Positions 53,514 through 64,000 are shown, counted from the stretch's first letter. The stretch is 64,000 nt of DNA from Haliclona indistincta (GCA_964017065.1 OZ024786.1:2416411-2480410); one strand, 5' to 3'. Translations and numbers: made by a program. The notes: generated from the letters alone by a model not told the origin.

Positions 53514-53524
53514 CATTTATATAG
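53514..53524 (-). promoter_or_regulatory. TATA-like box of CUB copy U3
   Basis: CTATATAAATG on the minus strand, about 106 bp before the ATG. Confidence 0.5.
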
Positions 53525-54095
53525 TAGAACTGACAGGATGTGAATACCTTCATTGTGTTATTCATAACACAGTTATTATGAGTGGTACCAGTGTGAAAAC
53601 ATTACTTAACAAAAACTGTTACTAAAAAGGACTTCCCCATGACATAGCCACAGGTAGAATGTTTACCATGTACGGCACAGAAGGTGCTAATTGGCTGGTG
53701 TTGAAACTAGTTGTGTCCGATCCACTCCCACCTTTAGCAAAATACTTAGTGTGCTCCATTATACTAGCATTTGCATCCAGGTGTTGTCCCTTGTAAATGT
53801 GCTTGAAAAACCTTGTCCTATTATTATCATAACAGTGTACATAGTAAATGGATGTGTCAATGTATTATTATTGGAAGCCACTGCTGTAGCACTTCTTGCC
53901 ATAATGCTGCATGGTAATACATTTTTCATTTTCACACAATATATTGTGAGCAAGAACATGTCATGTTGTTGTATGTCAAGTGCCTTGTATATTTGAAGTA
54001 TTACTTTGCATAGCAAATGATAAATTCTAATAATTTCTCTCATGATTAATGTAAGAAATTCCATAAAAGCTACTCGATGAAAATCCAGTATTAGT

Positions 54096-54345
54096 TATTG
54101 CCCTCACGCAAGGGCATTAACTGACATTAATGACCGCTGCAAAGTCGGTTGCCCGAGGTCATTAATGTCGATTAATGCCCGAGTTGTTTAGGCCAATAAA
54201 TGGCTTATTATATAGTTCATCACACAACAAGGAGAATAATACAGTAATGATAGCATCTTTGCGCATTGCTATTGATGACGCTATGCGCTGTCAATAACCT
54301 ACATTGATGCCCTCGAATAGAGCAATCCGATTAGTGAAAGATGAC
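54096..54345. repeat. Repeat family E, CUB array copy 3 (shortened)
   Basis: TTATTGCCCTCACGCAAGGG and CCCTCGAATAGAGCAATCCG are kept, but the central CTGCGCCCTCGA part is deleted. Confidence 0.7.
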
Positions 54346-54436
54346 GTACTATGTAATAATTATGAATAATCGATGGTTATGATTTATCACAGTAACATAA
54401 TCCTGAAAATTGGTTCTTAATTCCACTAGTGACGTA

Positions 54437-54574
54437 ATGGAGTGGATCATGTATGATCACTTTCCTGGTTTAGTGTATCTTAGTAATCATGATATGATTG
54501 ACATGTCTCAAATTATAACTGACAACTTCATAACAAACTTAGACAGTGTCAGTGAACGCAAATTATTTATATAG
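54437..54574 (+). other. Conserved plus-strand mini-ORF in CUB spacer, copy 3
   Basis: MEWIMYDHFPGLVYLSNHDM then IDMSQIITDNFITNLDSVSE and a short end. Unidentified. Confidence 0.35.
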
Positions 54575-54772
54575 CTGTGAATTTTCTTGTACCAAAATTG
54601 AATCTGCTGACTTGCCATGTTATTGTTCTTGTATTACAGTACATTTTAGAACTGATTTTTGCCAAAACGCTAATTTTAGGCTATTTGTCAAATCCCTTCT
54701 TAACAGTGTACATTGTGCTGTACTATCAATGCTACTGCATTTCTTATCTTATTATATTTGCTAAAGCTAAAA

Positions 54773-55335
54773 TGAACGAATTTCACGAACCCTCGGCGTT
54801 GAGCACCGTTGCAAACATTGTAGAGTTAGCTCTTTAGTTATGGTTTGCAGAAGGAGCTTTGCAGCTAAAGCCAACCTGTTTGCTATTGAAACTGCACTGC
54901 TAACCAGAAGACAGCAAACTGCTGACCACAACCGAGACAAGGTGGTGGGCGTGACTGTGAACACTGAGTAGGTAGCCATTGCTCTTGGCTTTGATAGGCT
55001 TTTTCTTGAGATGTCTACGCACCTCCAGAGCTGTCCTGCTGTTTAGATGGAATCTACAAGTACCTAGATAGTCAACTATGGGCGCTTTTGTAGTCAAAAA
55101 GGTCCAAGATGGCCGTCAAGGTGAGCCAGCCATACATAACTCGAGAACGAAAGCACTTTAGCAAAATCCACGAGTCACATTGCAAGCCATTGTCGTGCTA
55201 AGCCTGTTCATACCTTTACCGAGTTTCAGAAGTGAGCGATGGTCTCTGCAGCTCGATGGACAGAACGAACGAACGAATGAGTGAATGAACGACAAACCAA
55301 GTACCGTAACCCTCGCCCATATGCGCCGAGGGTTA
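54773..55335. mobile_element. MITE with AACCCTCGG terminal repeats, copy 3 (inverted)
   Basis: Reverse complement of 5305-5873, including GAACCCTCGGCG at the left, GAACGAACGAAC tetranucleotides and GCGCCGAGGGTTAAC at the right. Unoccupied homologous sites lie at about 49258 and 52255 (tttgctaaa.aatagct). Confidence 0.78.
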
Positions 55336-55614
55336 ACAATAGCTAAATTATAAGGTGCCATGTTTGTCTATCGCTTGATTGATGCCGTTTTGTATGGCAG
55401 TAGCGTGATGCTGAAAACAGGCTGCTGCTGTCAGCGATTGTCAGCAGAATGCTGATAGCAACCATCCATCTGAAGTCTGAGTTTTTGCCAAAAATCAACG
55501 CCATGTAAACGCCGCCTTAATTCACAAATTTAACAAAATTAACTGATCTTTTAGTTTCATTGATGATGATGTTGATAATAATAATACACTTCTAAAATTA
55601 ATAACAGTAGTTTA

Positions 55615-56472
55615 TTAAGCAGTTGTGAGTATATCAATGCTCTCTCCTGATCCTGGCTGCTGACTGGGAACTTCTTCTGTTGTGGGACTGGGACAACTGA
55701 ACTGCAAACTGAATCCTTTTCCTTGAGTTTTGTCATGATCACTCCAGAACACCACCTTCAGGTTTGAGCTTGGATAGTGTTGCTGGTCTGATGGCCATGA
55801 GTCACCTGTTACTGGACTATAAGCAATAGACCTGGAGCTGTCGATTACTTGAATGTAGTCATTTTCTGCCATGTCTATATCAGAATGTGATACGACCAGT
55901 CTGTTAGCACTGCAAGACATTCTGACACTATAGATACACATGAATTTCTTTGGGTAGTTTCGGTTACAGCTGTACTTAGGAGATTTAATGAGGACAGCAT
56001 TTTCGCTGTTCACTGTGACCTCCACCTTCAGATTAGCAACTGTATTGTCTGTGCAGAAATAGTCGTTGTAATTGTTTTTGTTATTAATCTTGCAGAATGC
56101 AGGGCAAGCTGACGATGATGAAGTGTCATATGTATCCACAGAGAAACACTTTGTTCTATAAAAATAGACAAAGTATAATCATGTGCACAGGATCAAACAA
56201 TATTTAACTCACTCGTCATTGGAAAGTTGAAAATGTGGCAATCCTAGAGAATGTATAATGTGTGACTGCATTGCTGTGTATCTGAGTGGATTGTTGCCAG
56301 TCTTTCTGCATGAATCCCAGTCACTTTTGCTGTAGTCATAGTTGTACTGAATTCCATTTCTTGGTAGACAGGTGTACTTGTTCCGCAATTGCAAAGTAGG
56401 AGCTTGTAGTGTCACGATCACATTCAGTGATAGAATCAAGATAGACACTTTCAGTATTGATACTGCAGCCAT
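55615..56472 (-). CDS. Secreted CUB-domain protein (copy U4)
   Basis: Exon 1 at 56213-56472, a 57-bp intron, exon 2 at 55615-56155; 266 aa. Signal peptide MAAVSILKVSILILSLNV. The variable segment reads NNYNDYFCTDNTVANLKVEV, then VNSENAVLIKSPKYSCNRNY. CUB core as in the other copies (SDIDMAENDYIQVID, VVFWSDHDKTQGKGF), tail STTEEVPSQQPGSGES-like. AATAAA overlaps the stop at 55611-55616; TATA-like box at 56580-56588. Extracellular; partner unknown. Confidence 0.9.
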
Positions 56473-56579
56473 TGATAAATGAACTAGTAGCGAATAGCTA
56501 TACTTTCAAAGAGAATTCAATAATAGTTTAACTTGACTATAGAGCTGTACTGAGATGAATTTAGTCCAAAACTCTTTGA

Positions 56580-56588
56580 CTTATATAG
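56580..56588 (-). promoter_or_regulatory. TATA-like box of CUB copy U4
   Basis: CTATATAAG on the minus strand, about 108 bp before the ATG. Confidence 0.5.
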
Positions 56589-57202
56589 TGGAACTGACAG
56601 GATGTGCCTATGTGCAAATACCTTCGTTGTGTATTCATAACAGTTATTATAAGTGGTACCAGTGCGAAAACATTACCGAACAAAAACTGTTACCAAAAAA
56701 GACTTCCCCTGTGACATAACAGAATTTTAACTATAGAGTGTTAACTTGTATAATTAGTGTCTGATCTACTCCCTCTTTAGATGCACCGTATGTTAGGGAC
56801 TACATGTCCAGGTACACATGACCTGGATAATTAACCTAGAGGATGGAGCACCTGTTTCTTACAATAACAGTGTACATATTGCTTAGGATGTGACTATGAA
56901 TACTAATTTTTAATCACTCCTGAGGCTATAATGAAACTCTGTTTTAGAAACTGCAACACATTTTAGATAAGAGCTGAATGAGATGAAATGAGTTAGCTGT
57001 GGTAGGTTTTTTGAATTTAAATTTCAAAATTGGAGTCACTCAATAGTAGAATTCCAATCCCATAATGGATTCTTTCATTTCTGCATGCAATATTACTACC
57101 GGAGTTCAAATCCTTCAACTGTCCTAAAACAGTTAGTTGGACATCGTAATAATTCGATTTAACATTTGCCTTGACATTGGGTTTGTAAAAATGGCTTATT
57201 AA

Positions 57203-57463
57203 GTGCGTCATAATTTTATCCAAAATGAAGTTACTATAAATAGAAGGAAAATAATGCTGGTTCTTAATTCCACTAGTGACGTAATGGAGTGTATCATGTA
57301 TGATCACTTTCCTGGTTTAGTGTATCTTAGTAATCATGATGTGATTGACATGTCTCAAATTATAACTGACAACTTCACAACAAACTTGGACAGAGTTGTT
57401 CCACAAACACACATCAGCATAACCATGCGTGTCAGCAAACTGAGCATAATACTTGGGAAATGA
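57203..57463 (+). other. Conserved plus-strand coding-like fragment, copy 4 (longest)
   Basis: Open for 86 codons. The shared core (from the ATG at 57284) reads MECIMYDHFPGLVYLSNHDV, IDMSQIITDNFTTNLDRVVP and continues QTHISITMRVSKLS. It lies 360 bp before the exon-like frame at 57825; both could derive from one unknown gene. Confidence 0.4.
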
Positions 57464-57824
57464 AGCCTAGTGTGTGAGCTAGCTCTCCACTCACTTAGTA
57501 CGTAATCCTACCCACTCTAAAGCATTCCCTTTACAATAGCAGTTTTTTGAAGTAGATGTGATATCAAACACATGGAATTATAGTGCTAATAATTATTTAA
57601 GAGACGGCTAATGTATTATGTTTTGCCGTTAAAGCAATTTAATTCAAAATTGTGTAATCTTGTTGTAAGATACCATCTTGTTTGTTACATAGCATGGTTG
57701 TGGGACTAGTTATTTGCATCTATATGGAGCTAGTATTAGTCATCCGACTTCTGCATTTAACCAAGTTGTGCTAAACTAGTGCTGTGATCATTTTATACAC
57801 AAAATTAACTCAGTCAATTCATAG

Positions 57825-58058
57825 GAAATTGCAGTTAGCAATGCTCTTCATGATCAACTGGTAACTGCTGTATACCAGACACACTCTTACCAGAGTGAAA
57901 TACAGCATTTACAAGACGTTGATTTACTTGTCAAGAGGGGCTGTGAGACCCAGTATAGTGCTAGGTGCCATCTTGCAATCTTTCGACCATGGTTGTTGGT
58001 CCACTATTCCCCTCCAATTACCTATTTTGCCTATCGACAACAAATCAATGCAAGTTAG
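57825..58058 (+). other. Exon-like plus-strand frame of unknown identity
   Basis: Immediately after an acceptor-like sequence (tcaattcatag) the frame is open for 77 codons with no Met start: EIAVSNALHDQLVTAVYQTH, SYQSEIQHLQDVDLLVKRGC, ETQYSARCHLAIFRPWLL and on to YRQQINAS and TAG. A degenerate copy with an internal stop (GAA ATA TAG) is at 60320-60545. It reads like a terminal exon of an unrecognised gene. I find no strong donor-linked partner except possibly the fragment at 57203-57463. Confidence 0.4.
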
Positions 58059-58161
58059 TTTTAAAAAGATTTCCAACTATTAAATTATGTTCAAGATTTG
58101 TTTGATGAAACAACAATAATACACTTCTAAAACTAATAGGAATATTATTAACAGTAGTTTA

Positions 58162-59022
58162 TTAAGCAGTTGTGAGTATATCAGTGCTCTCTCCTGATCC
58201 TGGCTGCTGACTGGGAATTTCTTCTGTAGTGGAACTAGGACAACTGAACTGCAAACTGAATCCTTTTCCTTGAGGTTTTTCATGATCGCTCCAAAACACC
58301 ACCTTCAGGTCTGAGCTTGGATAGTGTTGCTGGTCTGATGGCCATGAGTCACCTGTTACTGGACTATAAGCAATAGACCTGGAGCTGTCGATTACTTGAA
58401 TGTAGTCATTTTCTGCCATGTCTATATCAGAATGTGATACGACCAGTCTGTTAGCACTGCAAGACATTCTGACACTATAGATACACATGAAATTCCTTCG
58501 GTACTTTCGGTTACAGCTATGCTTTGGAGATTTTATGAGGACAGCTCTTTCATTGTTCGTTGTGACCTCCACCTTCAGATTGGCGACTGTATTTCCACTG
58601 CAGAAGTAATTGCTATAGCTGGTTTTGTTATTAATCTTGCAGAATGCAGGGCAAGCTGACGATGATGAAGTGTCAAACATTTCCACAGAGAAGCATTTTG
58701 TTCTACAATTATAGTGAAAAATTGTGAACATAATGCTCAAATTAAACAGCATTTTGACTTACTCGTCATTGGAAAGTTGAAAATGTGGCAATCCCAGAGA
58801 ATGTATAATGTGTGACTGCATTGCTGTGTATCTGAGTGGATTGTTGCCAGCCATTCTGCATGAATCCCAATCACTTTTGCTGTAGCCATAGTTGTACTGA
58901 ATTCCATTTCTTGGTAGACAGGTGTACTTGTTACGCAATTGCAAAGTAGGAGCTTGTAGTGTCACAATCACATTCAGTGATAGAATCAGGATAGACACTT
59001 TCAGTATTGATACTGTAGCCAT
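58162..59022 (-). CDS. Secreted CUB-domain protein (copy U5)
   Basis: Exon 1 at 58763-59022, a 60-bp intron with gtaagt donor, exon 2 at 58162-58702; 266 aa. More divergent than U2-U4 in the variable segment (TSYSNYFCSGNTVANLKVEV, TNNERAVLIKSPKHSCNRKY, RRNF) and with VEMFDTSSSS in place of VDTYDTSSSS. The CUB core is nearly unchanged; SDHEKPQGKGF replaces SDHDKTQGKGF. AATAAA overlaps the stop at 58158-58163. TATA-like CTACTATAAAG at 59113-59123. Confidence 0.9.
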
Positions 59023-59112
59023 TGATAAGAGAACTGGTGATACTATTACAGAGAATTCAAAAATAATTTATACTTCACTCTGACCTGAATGAGATAGTTT
59101 TAGTTCGAGTGT

Positions 59113-59123
59113 CTTTATAGTAG
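59113..59123 (-). promoter_or_regulatory. TATA-like box of CUB copy U5
   Basis: CTACTATAAAG on the minus strand, about 91 bp before the ATG; changed from the CTATATAAG of other copies. Confidence 0.45.
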
Positions 59124-59586
59124 AACTGACAGGATGTCACTATGTGGAAATACCTTCGTTGCGTTTTTCATAACACAGTTATTATAAGTGGTACCAGTGT
59201 GAAAACATTACCGAACAAAAAACTGTTACTAAAAAAGACTTTCCCATGACATAAGAGAATTTTTACTATTATGGAGTGTTAACTTGTATAATTAGTGTCT
59301 GATCCATTCCCATTTTACATCACCATATGTTAGGGACTGCATTTCCAGATACACATTATCAGGATAATTAACGTAGAGGATGGAGCACCTGTTTCTTACA
59401 ATAACAGTGTGCATAGAGTCACTCAATAGTAGCATCCCAATCTCCAATTGAATTCTTACATTTCTGCAATATTACTGCTGTAGTTCAAACGCCCTAAAAC
59501 ATTTAGTTGGACATCGTAATAATTTGATTTAACATTTGCCTTGACAGTGATTGTTGGGTTTGTAAAAATGGCTTATTCAGTGTGTC

Positions 59587-59769
59587 ATGATTTTGTCCAA
59601 AATGAAGTTACTATATATAGAAAGAAAATTGGTTCCTAATTCTACTGGTGACGTAATGGAGTGGATCATGTATGATCACTTTCCTGGTTTAGTGTATCTT
59701 AGTAATCATGACATGTCTCAAATTATAACTGACAACTTCACAACAAACTTAGACAGAGTTGTTCCATGA
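59587..59769 (+). other. Conserved plus-strand coding-like fragment, copy 5
   Basis: MEWIMYDHFPGLVYLSNHD then MSQIITDNFTTNLDRVVP and stop. It lacks a 9-bp (three-codon, in-frame) segment present in the other copies. Unidentified. Confidence 0.35.
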
Positions 59770-60319
59770 ACACACATCAACATGACCATGCGTGTCAGCA
59801 AACTGAGCATAATACTTGGAAAATGAAGCCGTAGTGTGTGAGCTAGCTCTCCAACTCACTTAGTAAGGAAGCTTGCCCACTCTAAAGCTTTCCCTTTTTA
59901 TAATAACTGTGCATTGTGATCAACTGGTGAATGCATGCTATTACAATTCCCTGATAGTTGGCGCTACACTTTAAATAACGATTCAAATTTTAGAACTGCA
60001 GCGGAATATTAAACCGGTATTATTACATGTAATTATAGTGCTAATAGTTATTTCAGAGACGGCTAATGCGTATCTACGTTTTACTGTTAAAGCAATTTAA
60101 TTCAAAATTGTGTAATCTTGTTGTAAGATACCATTTTTGTTACATAGCATGATTTTGGGACTAATTATTTACAGCTGTGGATCGAGCAAGTATTAATCAT
60201 CCAAATGCGGAAAGGAACTCTAACCTCTGATTCTATGCAATTGACCCAGTTGTGTGCATAACTGCTGTGCTGTGATCACTGTTCATATACTCAACCAATA
60301 CATGGGAATCAGAAGCGCA

Positions 60320-60545
60320 GTTAGCAATGCTCTTCATGATCAACTTGTAACTGCTGTATGCCAGACACACTCTTACCAGAGTGAAATATAGCATTTACAA
60401 GACGTTGATTTTTTTGTAATGAGAGCATATGAGACACGGTATAGTGCTAGCTACTATCTTGCAATCTTTCGACCATGGTTGTTGGTCCACTATCACCCTC
60501 TAATTACCTTATTTTGTCTATCGACAACAAATCAATGCAAGTGAG
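60320..60545 (+). pseudogene. Broken copy of the exon-like frame at 57825
   Basis: Same order (AVSNALHDQLVTAVCQTHS) but with a stop after YQSE-I and later frame damage, while nucleotide similarity continues to TATCGACAACAAATCAATGC. Confidence 0.6.
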
Positions 60546-60644
60546 TTTTAACAAGATTTCCAACTATGATTTTGTTTTGATAAAACAATGACAATAATAC
60601 ACTTCTAAAAATAAAAATAATAATAAAATTATTAACAGAGTTTA

Positions 60645-61504
60645 TTAAGCAGTTGTGAGTATACCAATGCTCTCTCCTGATCCTGGCTGCTGACTGGGAA
60701 CTTCTCCTGTTGTGGAACTGGGACAACTGAACTGCAAACTGAATCCTTTTCCTTGAGTTTTGTCATGATCACTCCAGAACACCACCTTTAGGTTAGAGCT
60801 TGGATAGTGTTGCTGGTCTGATGGCCATGAGTCACCTGTTACTGGACTATAAGCAATAGATCTGGTGCTGTCGATTACTTGAATGTAGTCATTTTCTGCC
60901 ATGTCTATATCAGAATGTGATACGACCAGTCTGTTAGCATTGCAAGACATTCTGACACTATAGATACACATGAATTTCTTTGGATATTTTTGGTTGCATT
61001 TACGCGGAGACTTTATGAGGACAGCTTTTCCATTTTGTGGTTTGACCTTTAGATCAGCCACTGTCTTGTCATTGCAGAAGAACTTTCGGTTGAATTTTTC
61101 TTTGTCGACGTTATTAATCTTGCAGAATGCAGGGCAAGATGATGATGATAATGAAGTGTCATATGTATCCACTGAGATGCACTTTGTTCTATAAAATATG
61201 AGAGTATAATCATGTGCACAGGATCAAACAATATTTTAACTCACTCGTCATTGGAAAGTTGAAAATGTGGCAATCCTAGAGAATGTATAATCTGTGACTG
61301 CATTGCTGTGTATCTGAGTGGATTGTTGCCAGTCTTTCTGCATGAATCCCAGTCACTTTTGCTGTAGTCATAGTTGTACTTGGTCGCATTTCTTGGTAGA
61401 CAGGTGTACTTGTTACGCAATTGCAAAGTAGGAGCTTGTAGTGTCACAATCACATTCAGTGATAGAATTAAAATAGACACGTTCAGTATTGATACTGCAG
61501 CCAT
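60645..61504 (-). CDS. Secreted CUB-domain protein (copy U6, most divergent)
   Basis: Exon 1 at 61245-61504, a 56-bp intron (61189-61244), exon 2 at 60645-61188; 267 aa. Signal peptide MAAVSILNVSILILSLNV. The variable segment differs in length and sequence (NNVDKEKFNRKFFCNDKTVA, DLKVKPQNGKAVLIKSPRKC), with clustered Lys. The CUB core (YPKKFMCIYSVRMSC, AENDYIQVIDSTRSIAY, SPVTGDSWPSD, VVFWSDHDKTQGKGF) is kept. AATAAA overlaps the stop (60641-60646). TATA-like box at 61600-61608. First copy in the direction of transcription. Confidence 0.9.
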
Positions 61505-61599
61505 TGGTAAATGAACTAGTAATACTATTATAGAGAATTCAATAATAGTTTAACTTGACTAGAGCTAAACTGAGATGGTTTTAGTCCAAGTCTCTTCGA

Positions 61600-61608
61600 C
61601 TTATATAG
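61600..61608 (-). promoter_or_regulatory. TATA-like box of CUB copy U6
   Basis: CTATATAAG on the minus strand, about 96 bp before the ATG. Confidence 0.5.
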
Positions 61609-61989
61609 TGGAACTGACAGGATGTCATACTGTGGAAATACCTTCATTGTGTTATTGATAACACAGTTATTATAAGGTTACCAGTGCGAAACCATTACCT
61701 AATAAAATTTTGTCGTAAAAAAACTCCCCATGCAGTTGGAACAGGTTTGCCTAATATGGTGATGGAAGGCACCTCCACTAACTCACTTCCACCTTTAGAA
61801 CTGGTAGGAGACTAGCTATAATGTAGCTAAGGGACTGCATGTGAGGTGCTATCCCTTGTTTGTTGTGCTTGAAAAATTAACTCATAGGAAGAAGCACCTG
61901 TTTCTATAATAACAGTGTACATAGAGCATAGGATGTGACTATGAATACTATTAATTAGCACCCACTCATTTTGAGCATTACTGCTCAGT

Positions 61990-62492
61990 TATTAGGGAGG
62001 CACGGTAGTGACTCCCTATGTAGGATTGAACGGAAAAACAAAATGGCGGCTACATACAATGTATTAGCGTTCAAACGCTGATATTTCGCCTGTTGATGAA
62101 TTTTATACGTCCAAAGACACTTAGATCTGCTATCTGGCGTTGCCCCATCTTACAATAGCAAGGAGATTGCTCGAAATTCTTGCTAAAGTGACGAACCTGG
62201 AAACGGTGAAAATCCAGTTTCGTCATCTTCGTCTTCTTCTTTCTTCTTCTTCTTCTTCTTTCTTCAGCGCGCCTAGCGCCTTTACGCGAGCGGTGCAGAG
62301 ACCAAAACACTCACGAACAGTCGTGAAATTCTCCTGGCAGGTACCTTTTGAACTTAGTTTTTAGCGAAACGGCGATATAAATTCCGCGATTTCTCGATCG
62401 TGTTCCATTGTCAGCTAAGTGTTAGTCGCCATTATTGTGATTGCGTAATACGCATGTGAACAAGCAGTGGTTAGCGCACGTGACCAAGCACT
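61990..62492 (+). repeat. Element family F, copy 2, with (TTC)n tract
   Basis: Inverse of 44125-44644: GGGAGGCACGGTAGTGACTCCC, then CTATGTAGG, ATGTATTAGCGTTCAAACGC, a TTC/CTT run at 62227-62264 and CGCACGTGACCAAGCA at the end. Confidence 0.75.
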
Positions 62493-62512
62493 AGAGCACT
62501 AGCTTGAGTATC

Positions 62513-63603
62513 AACAAGACACAATTTATTAACTTGAGGAGTCATTTAAATATAAACTTAGGCAGTATTTAGTTTTAGTTCACAAAAATTAATGATAGGG
62601 TTTTTGCAGGATTCATCTCCTGTTGCAGTATTTGCAACACTTTATTCCAGCTATCCTGCAGCGACATATCCATTCTTGTGGGCGCATTTAACACATGTAC
62701 AAGGATCAGGAATGTCTTCAGGCTTGGGGTAACAATACCAGGAAATATTACATTTTCAGTCATGTTTTTTCACAAAATTGAAACCATACGACTCAGCATT
62801 CATTTCTAAACTGGCATCTTTAAGTGGGGCTTGTATCCATAGCTGTTGATAATATTCCCCATATGCTTTCTTGCATTGGCTGACGTGCAGGGAATTTTCT
62901 CAAATCCATTTTGAGGGAATTGTCAGCAAAACACAAGTCATCAAATGTTTCCAAGTCTGTTGTTGGCTTGAGACACCTTATATACTAGAAAAATTTATGC
63001 CATCTGTATATCATATTCTCTGTCAACTCTGAGTTGTTAAAGTTCTGTAGCAATCCTGCTAATTGTATCACATCCAGTCAGAGCATGGAGTGCAGGGAGA
63101 CACCTTGCAAGCCTGTCCCCAGTGTTGTAGTAAGGTGTCTCAAGCCAACAAAAGACTTGGACTTGCGTCTTGCTGCTTTTAATAACAATTCCCTCAAAAT
63201 AGACTTTGAGAAAATTCCCTGCAAGTCAGCCAATGCAAGAAAGCATATAGGGCATACTATCAACAACAGCTATGGATACAAGCCCCACTTAAAGATGCCA
63301 GTTTAGAAATGAACGCTGAGTCGTATGGTTTCACTATTGTGAAAAAACATGACTGAAAACTTAATAGTTCCTGGTATTGTTACCCCCAGGCTGAAGACCT
63401 TCTTGATCCTTGTACATGTGGTAAATGCGCCCACAAGAATGGATATGTCGCTGCAGGGTAGCTGGAATAAAGTGTTGCAAATACTGCAACAGGCAGGAGG
63501 TGAATCCTGCAAAAACCCTATCATTAATTTTTGTGAACTAAAACTAAATACTGCCTAAGTTTATATTTAAGTGACTCCTCAAGTTAATAAATTGTGTCTT
63601 GTT
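62513..63603. repeat. 1.09-kb near-palindrome (inverted repeat, unknown element)
   Basis: Outer ends AACAAGACACAATTTATTAA and its exact complement. Arms of about 450 bp match with small indels; the centre is about 62990-63060. Both arms carry broken coding-like sequence (for example FNNNSLKIDFEKIPC, NARKHIGHTINNSYGYKPHL; DPCTCGKCAHKNGY in another frame). Possibly an inverted dimer of part of a transposon with a Cys-rich protein. I cannot name the family. Confidence 0.75.
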
Positions 63604-63755
63604 GGTAATACCCTGTACTTGTATTGTTTTTAAACCATCAGAATCTTAAAATATTAAACTCTTTAAAATAGAGATGTTAATGCATTTCTGAAAAAGGTAT
63701 AGCCATTTTTGTTTTCTTTTGCAGTGAATATTGGTTTTGGCACACATCCCAATAC

Positions 63756-63941
63756 ATTCCTTAGGGTCATATTACCTTAGAACAGTTGCCAGAAAGTATG
63801 TTAATAAAAATGATGAAGGAATTATTGTTAGTGACACTGCTGATAAAAAGGGCGCAGTCATTTTCGAGTATTTCGCAGTGGATGGACAATTTTGCACATA
63901 TCACATCTTATTCCTTAGGGTCAAATTACCCTAAAACAGTT
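63756..63941 (+). repeat. Two direct copies of a 33-bp motif, 154 bp apart
   Basis: ATTCCTTAGGGTCATATTAC and CTTAGAACAGTTG at 63756-63788, and a variant at 63910-63941. The frames across it show no known domain. Confidence 0.6.
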
Positions 63942-64000
63942 GAGTTATTCTCTCCTAAATTAAATGCATACAAATCTTAGTGCCTAGACTACTAACAACT

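Larger units (their letters stand above)
43038..64000 (+). other. Probable second giant WDR7 intron (continues past the window)
   Basis: After the donor at 43038 I find no match to the next part of WDR7 (the vertebrate VREAAQALLLAELRR region) on the plus strand. If the gene is whole, this intron exceeds 20.9 kb and hosts the minus-strand CUB array. A very short missed exon or a genome rearrangement cannot be excluded. Confidence 0.5.

Overview
This window is animal nuclear DNA. It is AT-rich, with GT-AG introns, a tRNA-Arg gene, microsatellites and many short non-autonomous DNA transposons. An early-branching metazoan, most likely a demosponge, fits best (compact introns, intronless tandem families, many MITEs). 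That taxonomic call is inference; no taxonomic marker is present. The backbone is a plus-strand WDR7 (Rabconnectin-3 beta) gene. I rebuilt five of its exons: 669-825, 1846-1999, 2307-2527, 3169-3364 and 41767-43037. Reading phase is continuous across every junction, and the fifth exon is joined across a 38.4-kb intron with a GC-AG boundary. A tRNA-Arg(ACG) lies in an earlier intron.

Region 1 (3365-41766) is the giant WDR7 intron. It holds nine intronless, same-strand, tandem POT/SLC15-like transporter genes of about 509-530 codons. Relics of POT genes lie upstream of genes 1, 2, 3, 4 and 6. N-terminus, central cytosolic loop and C-terminal tail are nearly nucleotide-identical between copies, while the membrane segments and outer loops differ. 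This is a mosaic pattern that points to gene conversion. Gene 2 has a frameshifted tail; genes 7 and 8 are chimeric in type. Several mobile elements interrupt the array, and paralogous empty sites define some of their boundaries.

Region 2 (43038-64000) follows the last WDR7 exon seen. I found no later WDR7 exon, so this is probably a second large WDR7 intron running past the window. It carries six minus-strand, two-exon genes for small secreted CUB-domain proteins: five intact (266-267 aa, 57-60 bp introns) and one pseudogene. Each has a TATA-like box, and the intact ones have an AATAAA overlapping the stop codon. The spacers carry conserved plus-strand coding-like fragments that I cannot identify. 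A 642-bp TIR element with a 9-bp target duplication carries a RecQ-helicase fragment, and a 1.09-kb near-palindrome lies at the right end.

WDR7 with DMXL proteins regulates the V-ATPase proton pump. Classical POT transporters use proton gradients, so the nesting is suggestive, but these copies lack the usual TM1 proton motif and any functional link is speculative.
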